The notes: generated by a model from the letters alone, not told the origin. Shown: positions 28,401 through 37,669, counted from the stretch's first letter. The stretch: 64,000 nucleotides of DNA from Gallionellaceae bacterium (GCA_028714875.1 JAQTLN010000021.1:1-64000), one strand, 5' to 3'. Numbers and translations: made by a program.

Positions 28401-29207
28401 CGCGAGGGGGGTGGAACCGCTCCAGCCGTCGTCGAAGCGGTATTCCGCCGCCAGCGTGGCTGCGGGCGCGGGCGGGTGCGCCGGACAGGCATGGGTCGCC
28501 GCGTATACGGCGTCGACCTCGGTCTGGCTGAGCGCGCCGTTGTAGATCTTCACGTCGTCGATGCGCCCGGAAAAGCGGTAGTTGCTATCCGCGCCCCAGC
28601 CGCTGACCTGGAGCGTGCTTCTGACGTAGCCGTTCGGATTGTTCGGGCTGGACAGCCGCTGTGTCAGGGTTTGTCTGGCGCCGTCAACATACAACTCGTT
28701 GGAGGTGACCGCGCCATTGGTGAAGACCGCCACGACATGGTGCCAGCCGTTGGCGAGCGCGGCGGAGGAAATGCCGAAAACGTCGCTGTTGCCGGTGTTG
28801 AAGCCGAATACCCCGCTGACCAGCCAGAGGTCGTGCACATTCCAGCCGATCGGCATGACGTTGTTGCCGCCGTCCCAATACATCCAGAACGCCACGCTGG
28901 TTTTGGCGCCCGGGCTGGTATCGACCGGCAGGCCGGGCAGGGTGAGGGCGGGGCCGCCGCTGGAAGCACCACCGAATACGCCGTAGTCGCAGGTGCCGGG
29001 GCTGCCGCCGCGCGCCGGCGCGCCGAAGTCCAAACCGGGTAGCGGAGTGCCGATGGCGGTGCCGTGGTGGTTGTTGCCGGAGCTGTCCTTCACCTCGCCG
29101 CTCACGCCGGCCCAGGTGTCCTCCTCCAGCCGCCATTCGCCCAACAGGGTGGCGGCCTGGGCGGGCAAGGCCAGGCACAGCAGGAAGCAGAACAGCCAGC
29201 GCCTCAT
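25458..29207 (-). CDS. mshQ: MSHA biogenesis protein MshQ (two LamG-like domains, DUF6701-type C-terminus)
   Basis: 1249 residues, exported (signal MRRWLFCFLLCLALPAQA). Two LamG/concanavalin-like domains at about 20-235 and 245-465 share the pattern LLGEWRLEE/LAAEYRFDD...VKDSSGNNHHG/LADSSGNGLD and SFWMYWDG...ANGWHHV. A repeat-rich middle follows, then the typical MshQ C-terminal part (FNCVEVGANAGGGHLYTKLAG, NFAVRPSGLTITASA, YYGQDFTTDFTLFAQN). It is probably a surface or tip adhesin-like component of the pilus. Starts at an ATGA overlap with mshP. Confidence 0.9.
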   Translation of the reverse strand: MRRWLFCFLLCLALPAQAATLLGEWRLEEDTWAGVSGEVKDSSGNNHHGTAIGTPLPGLDFGAPARGGSPGTCDYGVFGGASSGGPALTLPGLPVDTSPGAKTSVAFWMYWDGGNNVMPIGWNVHDLWLVSGVFGFNTGNSDVFGISSAALANGWHHVVAVFTNGAVTSNELYVDGARQTLTQRLSSPNNPNGYVRSTLQVSGWGADSNYRFSGRIDDVKIYNGALSQTEVDAVYAATHACPAHPPAPAATLAAEYRFDDGWSGSTPLADSSGNGLDAVLSGGAVTQVSAPAGGLKPDTCKAGSFSRDGYFETNALPLDTRAGAKATVSFWMYWDGRYPSDGWAMPFRWAGQYYDLAFKSNGWFGFNTGQGDVYGFSSATLANGWHHVAAVFTSGGVGGNKIYLDGQARILQSDGSHAARLISTGAFIGAGGNWSNGYKYGGSLDSLSIHQGELGAAEVDTLYRRAQPCGGTTCAYPVHGGVSLTLDKESSINGNSISGSGNALDPANGNLINAAQTLGAHVPASFPSYSGGANYSGSASGLVPGATYNSVTLTTGTAPGGTYNIGTLSVDGNVTFTGGTFYAKTMAVDKESNLSFTSATRFRIGVAFSAEKQVSMLDGSGAHNPWAQFYLYDSADWTAAKELRFDGIVVANSAASDITVGKELVMTGAFITGGAIDIDKEARMTYTSAVTTALLGSGVCGGGTTPASTAPANFNCVEVGANAGGGHLYTKLAGVGFNFDIVALKADGTVETSYARDANKTVTVQLVDGAGATACASRASLVNWPAQTFTSGNAGRMTASAAGVANAYPNLRCRVSDGGVTGCSTDNFAVRPSGLTITASANADATGGNPAATPTVKAGTSFILSATAQAGYNGTPSLDVSKLQAHTGAARAGGLSGAFAAANAASGVATGSFAYDEAGYFRFAANGVIDTAFTTVDAANGDCTADYSNSLVGGRFGCYFGNSAASNYFGRFIPDHFSISPGALTQGCGSFTYYGQDFTTDFTLFAQNSANATTQNYAGGYARLGLANWSDFAFAASGATLAAGGTAPSGSWNSGVASMSASHSASRPQSGAPPSPADLTVTAQASDSDGVTMTAGAVSNAAAPHRFGRLRLANAVGSELLPLPLPLTAQYWNGQGYVSNSADNCTTISTPAITFFPQTADNQLSQGETTASFNATLVAGNGNLRFSAPGAGNFGFMDLSVAAPAWLKFNWDGVDQGGDGNWLDDDPRARATFGKRRGSDKVIIRREIY

Positions 29208-29773
29208 CGTTCCACCGTCGCGGTCATGTGCCGCTCCGCGTATTCGCCCAGCGTGGGCGCGGCGTTGGGACAGGCGCCGCCGCTTGGCTGGTTGCAGGCC
29301 ACGCTGGTGATGCGATACAGCGTCACGCTCTGGCCGCCTTCATCCGCGCTATATGACGCGCACGCCACGCTGGCGGTGAAGCGGCCAAGCTGGCCGCTGA
29401 AGGTCAGCGTTTGCGCCGCGCAACCGCCATTCACCCGCGCCGCGTAGATGCCCGCCTCCACGCCCGCTTGCGCCGCCTGGTAGGCGCGCGTGCCTTCCAG
29501 TTCCAGTGCCTCCTGTGCCAGCGTCGCCGTGGTCAGCCGCATCAACCAGCCCACCAGTCCGCCCATCACCACCAGCAGGAAGATGGCGGCGGGGAGGGCG
29601 AAGCCGTTGCCGCCCCCCCTTCTCAAAGGGGGGCGTGGGGGGATTTCCGTGGGTGGCGGCGGTGCGTGCGTCGTTAAATCCCCCTCACTCCCCCTTTGGA
29701 AAAGGGGGAAGGCGCCCAGTCCAGCGTCCTCGTCGATATCGACGCAACCCAACGCTTTACGCTCAAGCATCAT
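29204..29773 (-). CDS. mshP: MSHA biogenesis protein MshP with a repeat-expanded leader
   Basis: 189 residues. The core starts G-FALPAAIFLLVVMGGLVGWLMRL, the typical MshP prepilin-like segment (no Glu at +5, as usual for this type), followed by EGTRAYQAAQAGVEAGIYAARV. The leader before the cleavage glycine is 57 residues rather than the usual short one, and residues 20-56 are a translated CCCCCTTT-type repeat (FPLFQRGSEGDL, PPRPPLRRGGGNG). The ATG at 29773 lies inside the end of mshO (11-base overlap). No ATG or GTG in frame lies between the repeat and the core; one TTG without a ribosome site does. Confidence 0.87.
   Translation of the reverse strand: MMLERKALGCVDIDEDAGLGAFPLFQRGSEGDLTTHAPPPPTEIPPRPPLRRGGGNGFALPAAIFLLVVMGGLVGWLMRLTTATLAQEALELEGTRAYQAAQAGVEAGIYAARVNGGCAAQTLTFSGQLGRFTASVACASYSADEGGQSVTLYRITSVACNQPSGGACPNAAPTLGEYAERHMTATVER
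29613..29712. repeat. CCCCCTTT/AAAGGGGG repeat inside the mshP leader
   Basis: CCCCCCCTTCTCAAAGGGGGG and CCCCCTTTGGAAAAGGGGG arms with GGGGGGATTT...AAATCCCCC between, entirely within the mshP reading frame, which stays open. Confidence 0.88.
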
Positions 29774-30653
29774 TGTTTACCGCCACTTCGCGATAAAGCG
29801 TCACGGTTTCGCCGTCCTGTGTGAGCTGGATGCGCAAGGTGAGCTGGCCCAGGCGTTGCGAGGCGCCGGGGGTATAGGCGAAGGCGCAGGTGGCCACGTG
29901 GTTGGCCAGCAGCCTGGAGGTGGCGCCACCGAAGCTGGTGGGTTGCGCGGCTTGCGGGGCGTAGCCGGAAATGCGGCGCAGCTCGCCACCGCTCGGGTTA
30001 CAGGCGTAGGTGACCGGGGCGCCGACCAGATAGAAGCGTTTGCCCGGCGACTCCAGCGGCAGCGGCGTACCGGTGGCGGTGAAGTTGAGGTTGGATACCG
30101 TGCCGGCGCTGGTGACGACGCGCCGGTTGCCGCCCCGCCAGGCGTCGGTACTGGCATCCAGGCCGAGGTTGTAGACCACCAGATATTGCCCGACGGCGGC
30201 GTTGACGGCGGGGCCAAGCACATCGAAGCCACTATCGGTTCCCGAGGTGAAATCGAGTAGGTCGCCTGTCCCGGCGCCGGTCTGTTCCGCCCGATAGCGG
30301 CCGCCATCCTGGAGCGGCAGATATTCCAGATAGGTAACGCCGCCGCCTTGCGTGACGCGCAGGCTGTTGGGCAAGGCGCCTTGAACGTCGCGGGCGATGC
30401 GCAACAAGGCGGTGTCGGCCGCATCCACCAGCGCGGCGCGGCGCGAGGCCGCCATATAGGCTTCCAGCGGGTGCTGGATGAACATCGCGATGATGCCGGA
30501 GAGGATGCCCACCACCATCATGACGACGATGAGTTCGATCAGGGTGAAGCCCTTGTCGTAGCGCAGGCGTCTCGCCTGCATCGACAGTGGCATGCAGGCG
30601 AGGACGCCTGCGCTACCTGGGGCGGGGAGGAAGGCGCGCCGCATCTCGCCCAT
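29763..30653 (-). CDS. mshO: MSHA minor pilin MshO with a repeat-derived leader
   Basis: 296 residues from ATG 30653, one base after the mshD stop (TGA-G-ATG). Cleavage site KG-FTLIELIVVMMVVGILSGIIAMF has the normal Glu at +5. Body: EAYMAASRRAALVDAADTALLRIARDVQGALPNSLRV, typical of MshO. Residues about 13-32 are the translated palindrome at 30558-30616. The internal ATG inside that repeat (residue 25) would give a neat 11-residue basic leader (MQARRLRYDKG). Either way the repeat supplies leader codons. Confidence 0.88.
   Translation of the reverse strand: MGEMRRAFLPAPGSAGVLACMPLSMQARRLRYDKGFTLIELIVVMMVVGILSGIIAMFIQHPLEAYMAASRRAALVDAADTALLRIARDVQGALPNSLRVTQGGGVTYLEYLPLQDGGRYRAEQTGAGTGDLLDFTSGTDSGFDVLGPAVNAAVGQYLVVYNLGLDASTDAWRGGNRRVVTSAGTVSNLNFTATGTPLPLESPGKRFYLVGAPVTYACNPSGGELRRISGYAPQAAQPTSFGGATSRLLANHVATCAFAYTPGASQRLGQLTLRIQLTQDGETVTLYREVAVNNDA
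30558..30616. repeat. GTAGCGCAGGCGTC palindrome inside the mshO leader
   Basis: GTAGCGCAGGCGTCTCGCCTGCAT and ATGCAGGCGAGGACGCCTGCGCTAC form a near-perfect inverted repeat around GACAGTGGC. It lies inside the reading frame. Only copy of this family noticed in the window. Confidence 0.85.
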
Positions 30654-30654
30654 C

Positions 30655-31245
30655 TCAGTAATTCGCCCGATACCCTTCCAGGGCGAGTTGCTGCCCGGCG
30701 GGATCGGTGACCGTGACGGTAATGCGCCAGCCGGCGCTGGAAGGAACGTTGCCGAAGGCCGCGGCGGCGACCGTGATGCCGGCGCGGTAGCCGGACAGCC
30801 CGGCCAGCGCCGTGCCGGATAGATCGCTGATGCCGTTCAGGGTGAGGCCGTTGTAGTCCATCACGTCGTCGAACTGGCTCCGGGTGGTGGCGTTGTAGGG
30901 GCCGGCATAGCCGCCGGGGGTGGGGTTGGCGAAGTCCTTGTAGCTGATTTCTTCCAGCAGCGACTGCGCGATCGCCAGCGACTGACGTCGCAATATCGGG
31001 TCGGCGCTGGCCACGGCGGCCTGGTTGAATGCCTTTACCAGCACCACCAGCGCCACGCTGACCACGACCATGAACAGGACGGCCTCGATCAGGCTGACGC
31101 CGGTCGCCGCGAATTGGCGGCCTTGCCCCCTCTCTCTCCGGGAGAGGGCCGGGGTGAGGGCGCGACCGTTGCCCATGCGCGCGGCGGGTTCCCTCTCCCC
31201 CAGCCCCTCCCCCGGAGGGAGAGGGGGGCGGTAGTCAGTACACAT
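30655..31245 (-). CDS. mshD: MSHA minor pilin MshD with a repeat-expanded leader
   Basis: 196 residues from ATG 31245, which lies inside the end of mshC (11-base overlap). Core G-VSLIEAVLFMVVVSVALVVLVKAF with Glu at +5, then LRRQSLAIAQSLLEEISYKDF, typical of MshD. The 49-residue leader is mostly a CTCTCCC-type repeat (RPPLPPGEGLGERE, ALTPALSRRERGQG). A second ATG (residue 24) would still include half the repeat and give a 26-residue basic leader. Confidence 0.88.
   Translation of the reverse strand: MCTDYRPPLPPGEGLGEREPAARMGNGRALTPALSRRERGQGRQFAATGVSLIEAVLFMVVVSVALVVLVKAFNQAAVASADPILRRQSLAIAQSLLEEISYKDFANPTPGGYAGPYNATTRSQFDDVMDYNGLTLNGISDLSGTALAGLSGYRAGITVAAAAFGNVPSSAGWRITVTVTDPAGQQLALEGYRANY
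31126..31230. repeat. CTCTCCC/GGGAGAG repeat inside the mshD leader
   Basis: CCCCCTCTCTCTCCGGGAGAGGGCCGGGGTGAGGG near one end and CCCTCTCCCCCAGCCCCTCCCCCGGAGGGAGAGGGGGG near the other, both palindromic. Single-hairpin relatives lie in rsmE, mshN and hemF. Confidence 0.85.
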
Positions 31246-31717
31246 AGCCTGTCTCCGCCTCCACCGTCAGGGTGCGCACCGTGTCGCCACTGATGGTGAG
31301 GGTGATGCCGTTGCTGGGGCGGCCCTGGGCGTCGAAGCTGACAGCGGCGGCGCTGCCGGTCAGGGTGACGCCGCCCGGCGCATCGGCACGGTAAGGGGTT
31401 TCGCCTTGCGGGCCGGGCCAGGGGTTGACGTCGGCACAGGGATTGCCGGCGCTCGCGCAGAGTGACAGGCCGCTGCCGCCGACCTGCACGGTCACGTCGG
31501 CATGGCGGGCGATGGCCAGTTTTTGCGCATAACGGAGGAGGCCGGTGGCCTGGTCGGCATAGCCGCGTGAAGCGAAGGTGGCGGCGTTGAAGAAGCGGGG
31601 TCCGGCGACGGCGGCCAGGATGCCCGCGATGATGATGATGGCCACCAGTTCCACCAGGGTGAAACCGGCAAGGCGTGAGGGGTGAGGCGTGAGGTGTGAG
31701 GCGAGACCTCGCTTCAC
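31235..31717 (-). CDS. mshC: MSHA minor pilin MshC with a microrepeat-encoded leader
   Basis: 160 residues from GTG 31717, which has a clear ribosome site (GAGGAGCAAGGT GTG). Leader MKRGLASHLTPHPSRLAG is followed by FTLVELVAIIIIAGILAAVAGPRFF with Glu at +5, then the MshC-like RYAQKLAIARHADVTVQV. Residues 6-15 are encoded by tandem CTCACNCCT-like heptamers. It lies 27 bp after mshA. Confidence 0.88.
   Translation of the reverse strand: MKRGLASHLTPHPSRLAGFTLVELVAIIIIAGILAAVAGPRFFNAATFASRGYADQATGLLRYAQKLAIARHADVTVQVGGSGLSLCASAGNPCADVNPWPGPQGETPYRADAPGGVTLTGSAAAVSFDAQGRPSNGITLTISGDTVRTLTVEAETGYVY
31678..31715. repeat. GTGAGGC tandem heptamers in the mshC leader
   Basis: GAGGGGTGAGGCGTGAGGTGTGAGGCGAGA: about four 7-bp units. 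Unit number changes of one would shift the frame, so this is a possible slippage site at the start of a pilin gene. Confidence 0.7.
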
Positions 31718-31744
31718 ACCTTGCTCCTCATGCCCGTGGCCGGA

Positions 31745-32194
31745 TCAGCAGCCGCCCTTGGCCACCGCGATGGTCGGCGCGGCGCCGCTGGAAGCGGCTT
31801 CCGTATAACTCACCCGGCAAGTGGCCAGGGTGGTGGCGCCATTGACGTCGATGGTGGTGGTGGTGCCGGTGGTGGTGATGGTCACGTTGTCGTTGGTGGC
31901 GTTCAGATTGGCGGCGACGACGATGCCGGCGGCGGTGGGGTAACCGTTGGCGAGGGCGACCGCCTGGCCTTCCAGTGTGACGCTGGCCGTGCTGGCGCTG
32001 CCGGTGACCAGGTAGGCGGAATGGGAGATGGCGGACGCGGAACGCACCGTGCCGAAGATGCCGTCGGCCTTGGCCTTGCGGGCATCGGTTTGCAGGTCAT
32101 AGAAGCGCGGCAGGGCGACGGCGGCGAGAATGCCGAGGATGACGATGACCATGACCAGTTCGATCATGGTGAAACCTTTTTGCAGCTTGGGCAT
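31745..32194 (-). CDS. mshA: MSHA pilin (MshA-type major pilin)
   Basis: 149 residues. Short normal leader MPKLQKG, then FTMIELVMVIVILGILAAVALPRFYDLQ with Glu at +5, the type IVa pilin helix, and a Thr-rich C-terminal half with two cysteines (TCRVS, KGGC) that can form the D-loop disulfide. A strong ribosome site (AAGGAGATCAAC) suits a highly expressed subunit. It could equally be named MshB; only one such gene is present. In contrast to its four neighbours it has no repeat in the leader. Confidence 0.88.
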   Translation of the reverse strand: MPKLQKGFTMIELVMVIVILGILAAVALPRFYDLQTDARKAKADGIFGTVRSASAISHSAYLVTGSASTASVTLEGQAVALANGYPTAAGIVVAANLNATNDNVTITTTGTTTTIDVNGATTLATCRVSYTEAASSGAAPTIAVAKGGC

Positions 32195-32292
32195 GTTGAT
32201 CTCCTTCGGGAACCAGTTGATTTTGTGGACGATTAGCCGCTATTTCGGCGGGGTTATGGAAAACTTGAGGCCAAGGCAGTGATTTGAATCAC
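32195..32292 (-). promoter_or_regulatory. mshG-mshA spacer, possible extra promoter for the pilin
   Basis: A 98-bp spacer free of repeats in an operon otherwise tightly packed or repeat-filled. It has a small hairpin (CCGCCGAAATAGCGG, minus strand) and AT-rich stretches before the strong pilin ribosome site. A separate pilin promoter is plausible; no clean -35/-10 pair was found. Confidence 0.35.
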
Positions 32293-33528
32293 TTATTTCT
32301 TCGTCATGGTGGAACCGAGGTCCCAGATCGGTAGAAACACCCCAAGGGCGACCACCAGGACGATGCCGCCGAGGCCGGCGATCAATATGGGTTCGATCTG
32401 TTCCGAGAGGGTGCGAATCTCGTATTCCACATCGCGCTGATAGAGCTCGCCGATCTCGGTCAGCAGGCGGTCCAGTTCGCCGGTCTCCTCGCCCACCGCC
32501 ATCATCTGCAAGACCACCGGGGTGAACACGGCCGTGGTGGCGGCGGTTCGAGTAAGCGATTCGCCGCGTTCGACGCCGTCACGCATCTGCTCGATACGGC
32601 TGGCGATGAAGGCGTTGTCCACCACCTGGGCGGCGTTGCTCAGGCCTTGCACGATGGGCACGCCGCTTTGGTAGGTCATGCCCAGGCCCTTGGCGAAGCG
32701 GGCCAGCGCGGCCTTGTGCACGATCTTGCCGACGATGGGTACGCGCAGCAAAAACTTGTCCCAGAGGTAGCGGCCGTCCGTGGTGCGCAGCCACCAGCGG
32801 AAGGTGATGACGGCGACCACCAGGCCGGCCAGCAGCCAAGGCCACCAGGCCACGGTGAAGTCGGATGCGCCGATGAGAATTTTGGTCACGAACGGCAGCT
32901 CGGCGTGGGAGCTCTTGTAGACCTTGGCGAAGGCGGGAATCACCAGCACGTTGATCACACCCAGCGCGATCACCAGCGCGGCGATCACGAAGCTGGGGTA
33001 ACGCAGGGCGCTTTTCACCCGCTCGCGCATCTCGCGCTCGAATTCCAGATGGTGGAACAGGCGCATGAACACCTCGTCCAGGCGACCGGTGGTTTCTCCC
33101 ACCCGCACCATGTTGACGAAAAATGGCTGGAATACCGAGGCGTGCTTGCGCAGGCAGGCGGAGAGTTCGCGCCCGGAGGAGAGCCCTTCGCGCAGGTCCA
33201 GCAGCACCGCGCGAAAAACCTTGTGCGCGCTCGATTCGGCCAGCGAAGTGAGCGCGCGCAGGATCGGTACTCCGGCCTTCAACAGGCTGGCCATCTGGCG
33301 ACAGAACAACATCAGGTCGGCCTCGCCGACCTTCTCCTCGAACAGTTGGCCGAGCATCTGGCCGGCATCGTTCCCACCCTCGCTTTTGGCCGCGGCCCCG
33401 GTGATATCGACCGGCGTCAGGCCGGAGCGCAGCAACTCGTCCGCCACCGCGGCCTCGGAGCCGCCCTCCAGTTTGCCGGTGAGCAGTTCACCACGGGTGT
33501 TGCGGGCTTTGTAGGTGTAGGAGGGCAT
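32293..33528 (-). CDS. mshG: MSHA inner-membrane platform protein MshG (GspF/PilC family)
   Basis: 411 residues starting MPSYTYKARNTRGELLTGKLEGGS. Two GspF domains (about 75-195 and 278-400) with ADLMLFCRQMASLLKAGVPILRALTSLAE and RFAKGLGMTYQSGVPIVQGLSNAAQV, and TM helices near 175-195, 225-245 and 380-400. It anchors the ATPase MshE at the pilus base. The gene begins 7 bases after the stop of a repeat-derived ORF that starts at the end of mshE. Confidence 0.92.
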   Translation of the reverse strand: MPSYTYKARNTRGELLTGKLEGGSEAAVADELLRSGLTPVDITGAAAKSEGGNDAGQMLGQLFEEKVGEADLMLFCRQMASLLKAGVPILRALTSLAESSAHKVFRAVLLDLREGLSSGRELSACLRKHASVFQPFFVNMVRVGETTGRLDEVFMRLFHHLEFEREMRERVKSALRYPSFVIAALVIALGVINVLVIPAFAKVYKSSHAELPFVTKILIGASDFTVAWWPWLLAGLVVAVITFRWWLRTTDGRYLWDKFLLRVPIVGKIVHKAALARFAKGLGMTYQSGVPIVQGLSNAAQVVDNAFIASRIEQMRDGVERGESLTRTAATTAVFTPVVLQMMAVGEETGELDRLLTEIGELYQRDVEYEIRTLSEQIEPILIAGLGGIVLVVALGVFLPIWDLGSTMTKK

Positions 33529-33534
33529 GGGCGG

Positions 33535-33776
33535 TTACTCCCCCCTTTTTGTGTTGGCTGGGGATGCGACAGAAAGCGTATGAGGGAGTGGCCTCCCCCT
33601 TTTCCAAAGGGGGAATGGGGATTTCGCGACGTTTACCCGAGCCGCCGCCTCAGAAATCCCCCCTGTCCCCCCTTTGGAAAAGGGGGGAACCAACGCGCCA
33701 ACCGCATCACCCATCGACGAGAAAAGTGCCTTTGCGAAAGAGTGGCGTTGGCGCGCGCGCGCGCGCGCGGCCAGCT

Positions 33777-33780
<4 letters not shown>
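33535..33780 (-). CDS. 81-codon repeat-derived ORF bridging mshE and mshG
   Basis: Starts at an ATG overlapping the mshE stop (ATGA at 33780-33777), reads through the entire repeat-filled spacer and stops 6 bases before the mshG ATG. Product MKLAARARARQRHSFAKALF...: the ARARARQ part comes from a (GC)9 run, and GALVPPFSKGGTGGIS...AKSPFPLWKRGRPL is the CCCCCTTT-type element. The same element in the same frame and orientation extends mshK (GVEIPPFLKGGLGGIS...AKSPSIPLSQRGKPL). No known domain. It may serve only to pass ribosomes from mshE to mshG. Confidence 0.4.
33541..33730. repeat. CCCCCTTT/AAAGGGGG repeat between mshE and mshG
   Basis: Core 33594-33691 (CCCCCTTTTCCAAAGGGGG ... AAATCCCCCCTGTCCCCCCTTTGGAAAAGGGGGG) with outer parts shared with the mshK copy (TTGTGTTGGCTGGGGATGCG; CGCATCACCCATCGACGAGAAAAGTGC). 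Next to it, 33751-33768 is an alternating (GC)9 run. Confidence 0.85.
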
Positions 33781-35477
<1,697 letters not shown>

Positions 35478-35540
35478 AGATGCCTCCAGGGGAGAAATTC
35501 CCGCGTAAATTAGCGACTTACGCTCTATGTCTCAAGTTAT

Positions 35541-36005
35541 ATGTTCGAAATTGTTCTGGTTCAGCCGGAAATCCCTCCCAACACCGGCAACGTGATTCGC
35601 CTCAGCGCCAATACCGGTTGTCGTTTGCACCTGGTACGCCCTCTGGGGTTCGATCTCTCGGACAAAAATCTGCGCCGCGCCGGGCTCGACTATCACGAGT
35701 ACGCGGAACTGCGCGTGCATGACGATTGGCCGGCCTTGCGCGCCGCGCTGGCCGGGCGGCGCCTGTTTGCCTTTACCAGCAAAGGCTCGCATCTGCTGGG
35801 CACGGCCCGGTTTCAGCCCGGCGATGCGTTCGTGTTCGGCGCGGAAACGCGTGGTCTGCCAGCCGAAGTGCTGGCCGAATTCCCTGAGTCGCAACGTCTG
35901 CGTCTGCCCATGCTGCCCGGCCAGCGCAGCCTCAACTTGTCCAATGCCGTGGCGGTCACGGTGTTCGAGGCCTGGCGCCAGTGCGGGTATGGCGGCGGCT
36001 TGTGA
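35541..36005 (+). CDS. trmL: tRNA (cytidine/uridine-34-2'-O)-methyltransferase TrmL
   Basis: A 154-residue SPOUT methyltransferase that modifies the wobble base of tRNA-Leu. It starts MFEIVLVQPEIPPNTGNVIRLSANTG, with FVFGAETRGLP and RSLNLSNAVAVTVFEAWRQ making the SAM knot. Divergent from mshE with 63 bp between them, which must hold both promoters. Confidence 0.92.
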   Translation: MFEIVLVQPEIPPNTGNVIRLSANTGCRLHLVRPLGFDLSDKNLRRAGLDYHEYAELRVHDDWPALRAALAGRRLFAFTSKGSHLLGTARFQPGDAFVFGAETRGLPAEVLAEFPESQRLRLPMLPGQRSLNLSNAVAVTVFEAWRQCGYGGGL

Positions 36006-36053
36006 CGCCCGCCTTCGTCCCCATGTCCCCTCAATCCCGTTACGGAGTTCGCC

Positions 36054-36386
36054 ATGAACGCCCTGGAAACCTTTGAAAAGATGCTGGCCGACGGCAAGGA
36101 CAACCTCCTGCTGCGCTATTCCCTGGGCAACGAGTATTTCAAGCTGGGCCGGTTCGACGCCGCGCGCGCGCATCTCGAAGCCGCGCTGGTATTTGACCCG
36201 CGCCATTCCGCCGCCTGGAAGTTGCTGGGCAAGACATTGGCCGATTCGGGCGCTCTGGCGGAAGCGCTGGAGACCTATCGGCGCGGCATTGCCGCCGCCG
36301 AGGAGAAGGGCGATTTGCAGGCGGTGAAGGAGATGCGGGTGTTCGCCCGCCGTATAGAGAAACAGTTGGCCGAAGAATCACAGTGA
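36054..36386 (+). CDS. small tetratricopeptide (TPR) protein
   Basis: 110 residues, nearly all TPR: LLRYSLGNEYFKLGRFDAARAHLEAALVFDP and SAAWKLLGKTLADSGALAEALETYRRGIAAAEEKGD, followed by a basic tail. No signal peptide, so a cytosolic protein-binding adaptor. 48 bp after trmL. Partner unknown. Confidence 0.8.
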   Translation: MNALETFEKMLADGKDNLLLRYSLGNEYFKLGRFDAARAHLEAALVFDPRHSAAWKLLGKTLADSGALAEALETYRRGIAAAEEKGDLQAVKEMRVFARRIEKQLAEESQ

Positions 36387-36466
36387 GTAGCGGCCGGTCG
36401 GAGTGACGCCCGCCATCGCGTTGGGCTACCATCCGCCAGAATTGAATCTGGAAACTGGAGAAACAA

Positions 36467-36733
36467 ATGGCTCGTATGGTGCAGTGCGTAAAACTCGGTC
36501 GCGAGGCCGAAGGCATGGATTTTCCGATGCTCCCCGGTGAACTGGGCAAGCGCGTGTTCGAGAGTGTTTCCAAGGAAGCCTGGCAAGGCTGGATCAAGCT
36601 CCAGACCATGATCATCAACGAGAACCGCCTCAACCTGGCCGATGCCCAGCATCGCAAATACCTGATGGAACAGGCGGAAAAATACTTCTTCGGCGAGGGC
36701 GTCGGCGCTCCCGAAGGTTTCAAGCCGCATTGA
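36467..36733 (+). CDS. yggX: probable Fe(II)-trafficking protein YggX
   Basis: 88 residues, full length: [32 protein letters not shown] with the conserved Cys7, then ISKEAW-like [43 protein letters not shown]. The family protects iron-sulfur proteins from oxidative damage. Ribosome site CTGGAGAAACAA. Confidence 0.95.
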   Translation: MARMVQCVKLGREAEGMDFPMLPGELGKRVFESVSKEAWQGWIKLQTMIINENRLNLADAQHRKYLMEQAEKYFFGEGVGAPEGFKPH

Positions 36734-36742
36734 GATGAGACA

Positions 36743-36790
36743 ACAGCCCCCACGCTCACCGCGTTCGCTGCCTGAAAAGACCCCTACCCT
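36743..36790. repeat. partial GCCCCCACGCTCACC repeat
   Basis: ACAGCCCCCACGCTCACCGCGTTCGCTGCC matches one arm of the 83-bp tandem repeat at 24224-24476, followed by ACCCCTACCCTTCG, which recurs at 42229-42243. It fills the yggX-ubiE spacer. Confidence 0.7.
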
Positions 36791-36813
36791 TCGTTCGGCC
36801 GGGCGGTACTGAC

Positions 36814-37551
36814 ATGACCGACAAGCAAACCCATTTCGGCTTCAAGACCGTCGCGGAGGAAGAAAAAGCCGCCAAGGTCGCCGAGGTGTTCCACTCCGTG
36901 GCGCAACGCTACGACGTGATGAACGACCTCATGTCCATGGGGCTGCATCGCCTCTGGAAACGCTTTCTTTCCCTGCACGCGCGGGTGCGGCCGGGCGCGA
37001 AGATTCTCGACATCGCCGGCGGCACCGGCGACATCTCCCGCCTGCTGGCGAAGGATGCCGGCCCGACCGGCGAAGTGTGGCTGACCGACATCAACGGCTC
37101 CATGCTGGGTGTCGGCCGCGATCGCATGATGGATCAGGGTCTGATGCTGCCGGTGGCGCAGTGTGACGCCGAGAAACTGCCGTTTCCGTCCGATTATTTC
37201 GACCTGGTCACGGTGGCCTTCGGTCTGCGCAACATGACCCACAAGGAAGACGCCCTGGCCGAGATGCGGCGGGTGCTGAAGCCGGGCGGCAAGCTGATGG
37301 TGCTGGAGTTCTCCAAGGTCTGGAAACCGCTGGCGCCGGTCTACGACACCTACTCCTTCCAGATCCTGCCGCGCCTGGGCGACCTGGTGACCAAGGACGC
37401 GGAAAGCTACCGTTACCTGGCGGAATCCATCCGCATGCACCCGGACCAGGAAACCCTGAAGGGCATGATGGAGTCAGTCGGCTTCCAGCGCGTGGATTAC
37501 TTCAATCTCACCGTCGGCGTGGTCGCGCTGCACGTGGGTTACAAGGTTTGA
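36814..37551 (+). CDS. ubiE: ubiquinone/menaquinone biosynthesis C-methyltransferase
   Basis: 245 residues. A SAM-dependent class I methyltransferase for quinone synthesis: [43 protein letters not shown], motif [48 protein letters not shown] and [18 protein letters not shown]. All family landmarks are intact. Confidence 0.95.
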   Translation: MTDKQTHFGFKTVAEEEKAAKVAEVFHSVAQRYDVMNDLMSMGLHRLWKRFLSLHARVRPGAKILDIAGGTGDISRLLAKDAGPTGEVWLTDINGSMLGVGRDRMMDQGLMLPVAQCDAEKLPFPSDYFDLVTVAFGLRNMTHKEDALAEMRRVLKPGGKLMVLEFSKVWKPLAPVYDTYSFQILPRLGDLVTKDAESYRYLAESIRMHPDQETLKGMMESVGFQRVDYFNLTVGVVALHVGYKV

Positions 37552-37590
37552 GGCGCCTAACCGGCCGCCCCGTCCTTATGAAACAGCGAC

Positions 37591-37669
37591 GTAGGATGCG
37601 GTAAGGTACGAACCGCATCAAGCGGCGCGTCGTTGTTCGATGCGGTTCGCTACGCTCACCACATCCTAC
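37591..37669. repeat. palindromic repeat, GTAGGATGTGGTGAGCG family
   Basis: GTAGGATGCGGTAAGGTACGAACCGCATCA and GATGCGGTTCGCTACGCTCACCACATCCTAC, between ubiE and hemF; the left arm is somewhat worn. Confidence 0.88.
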
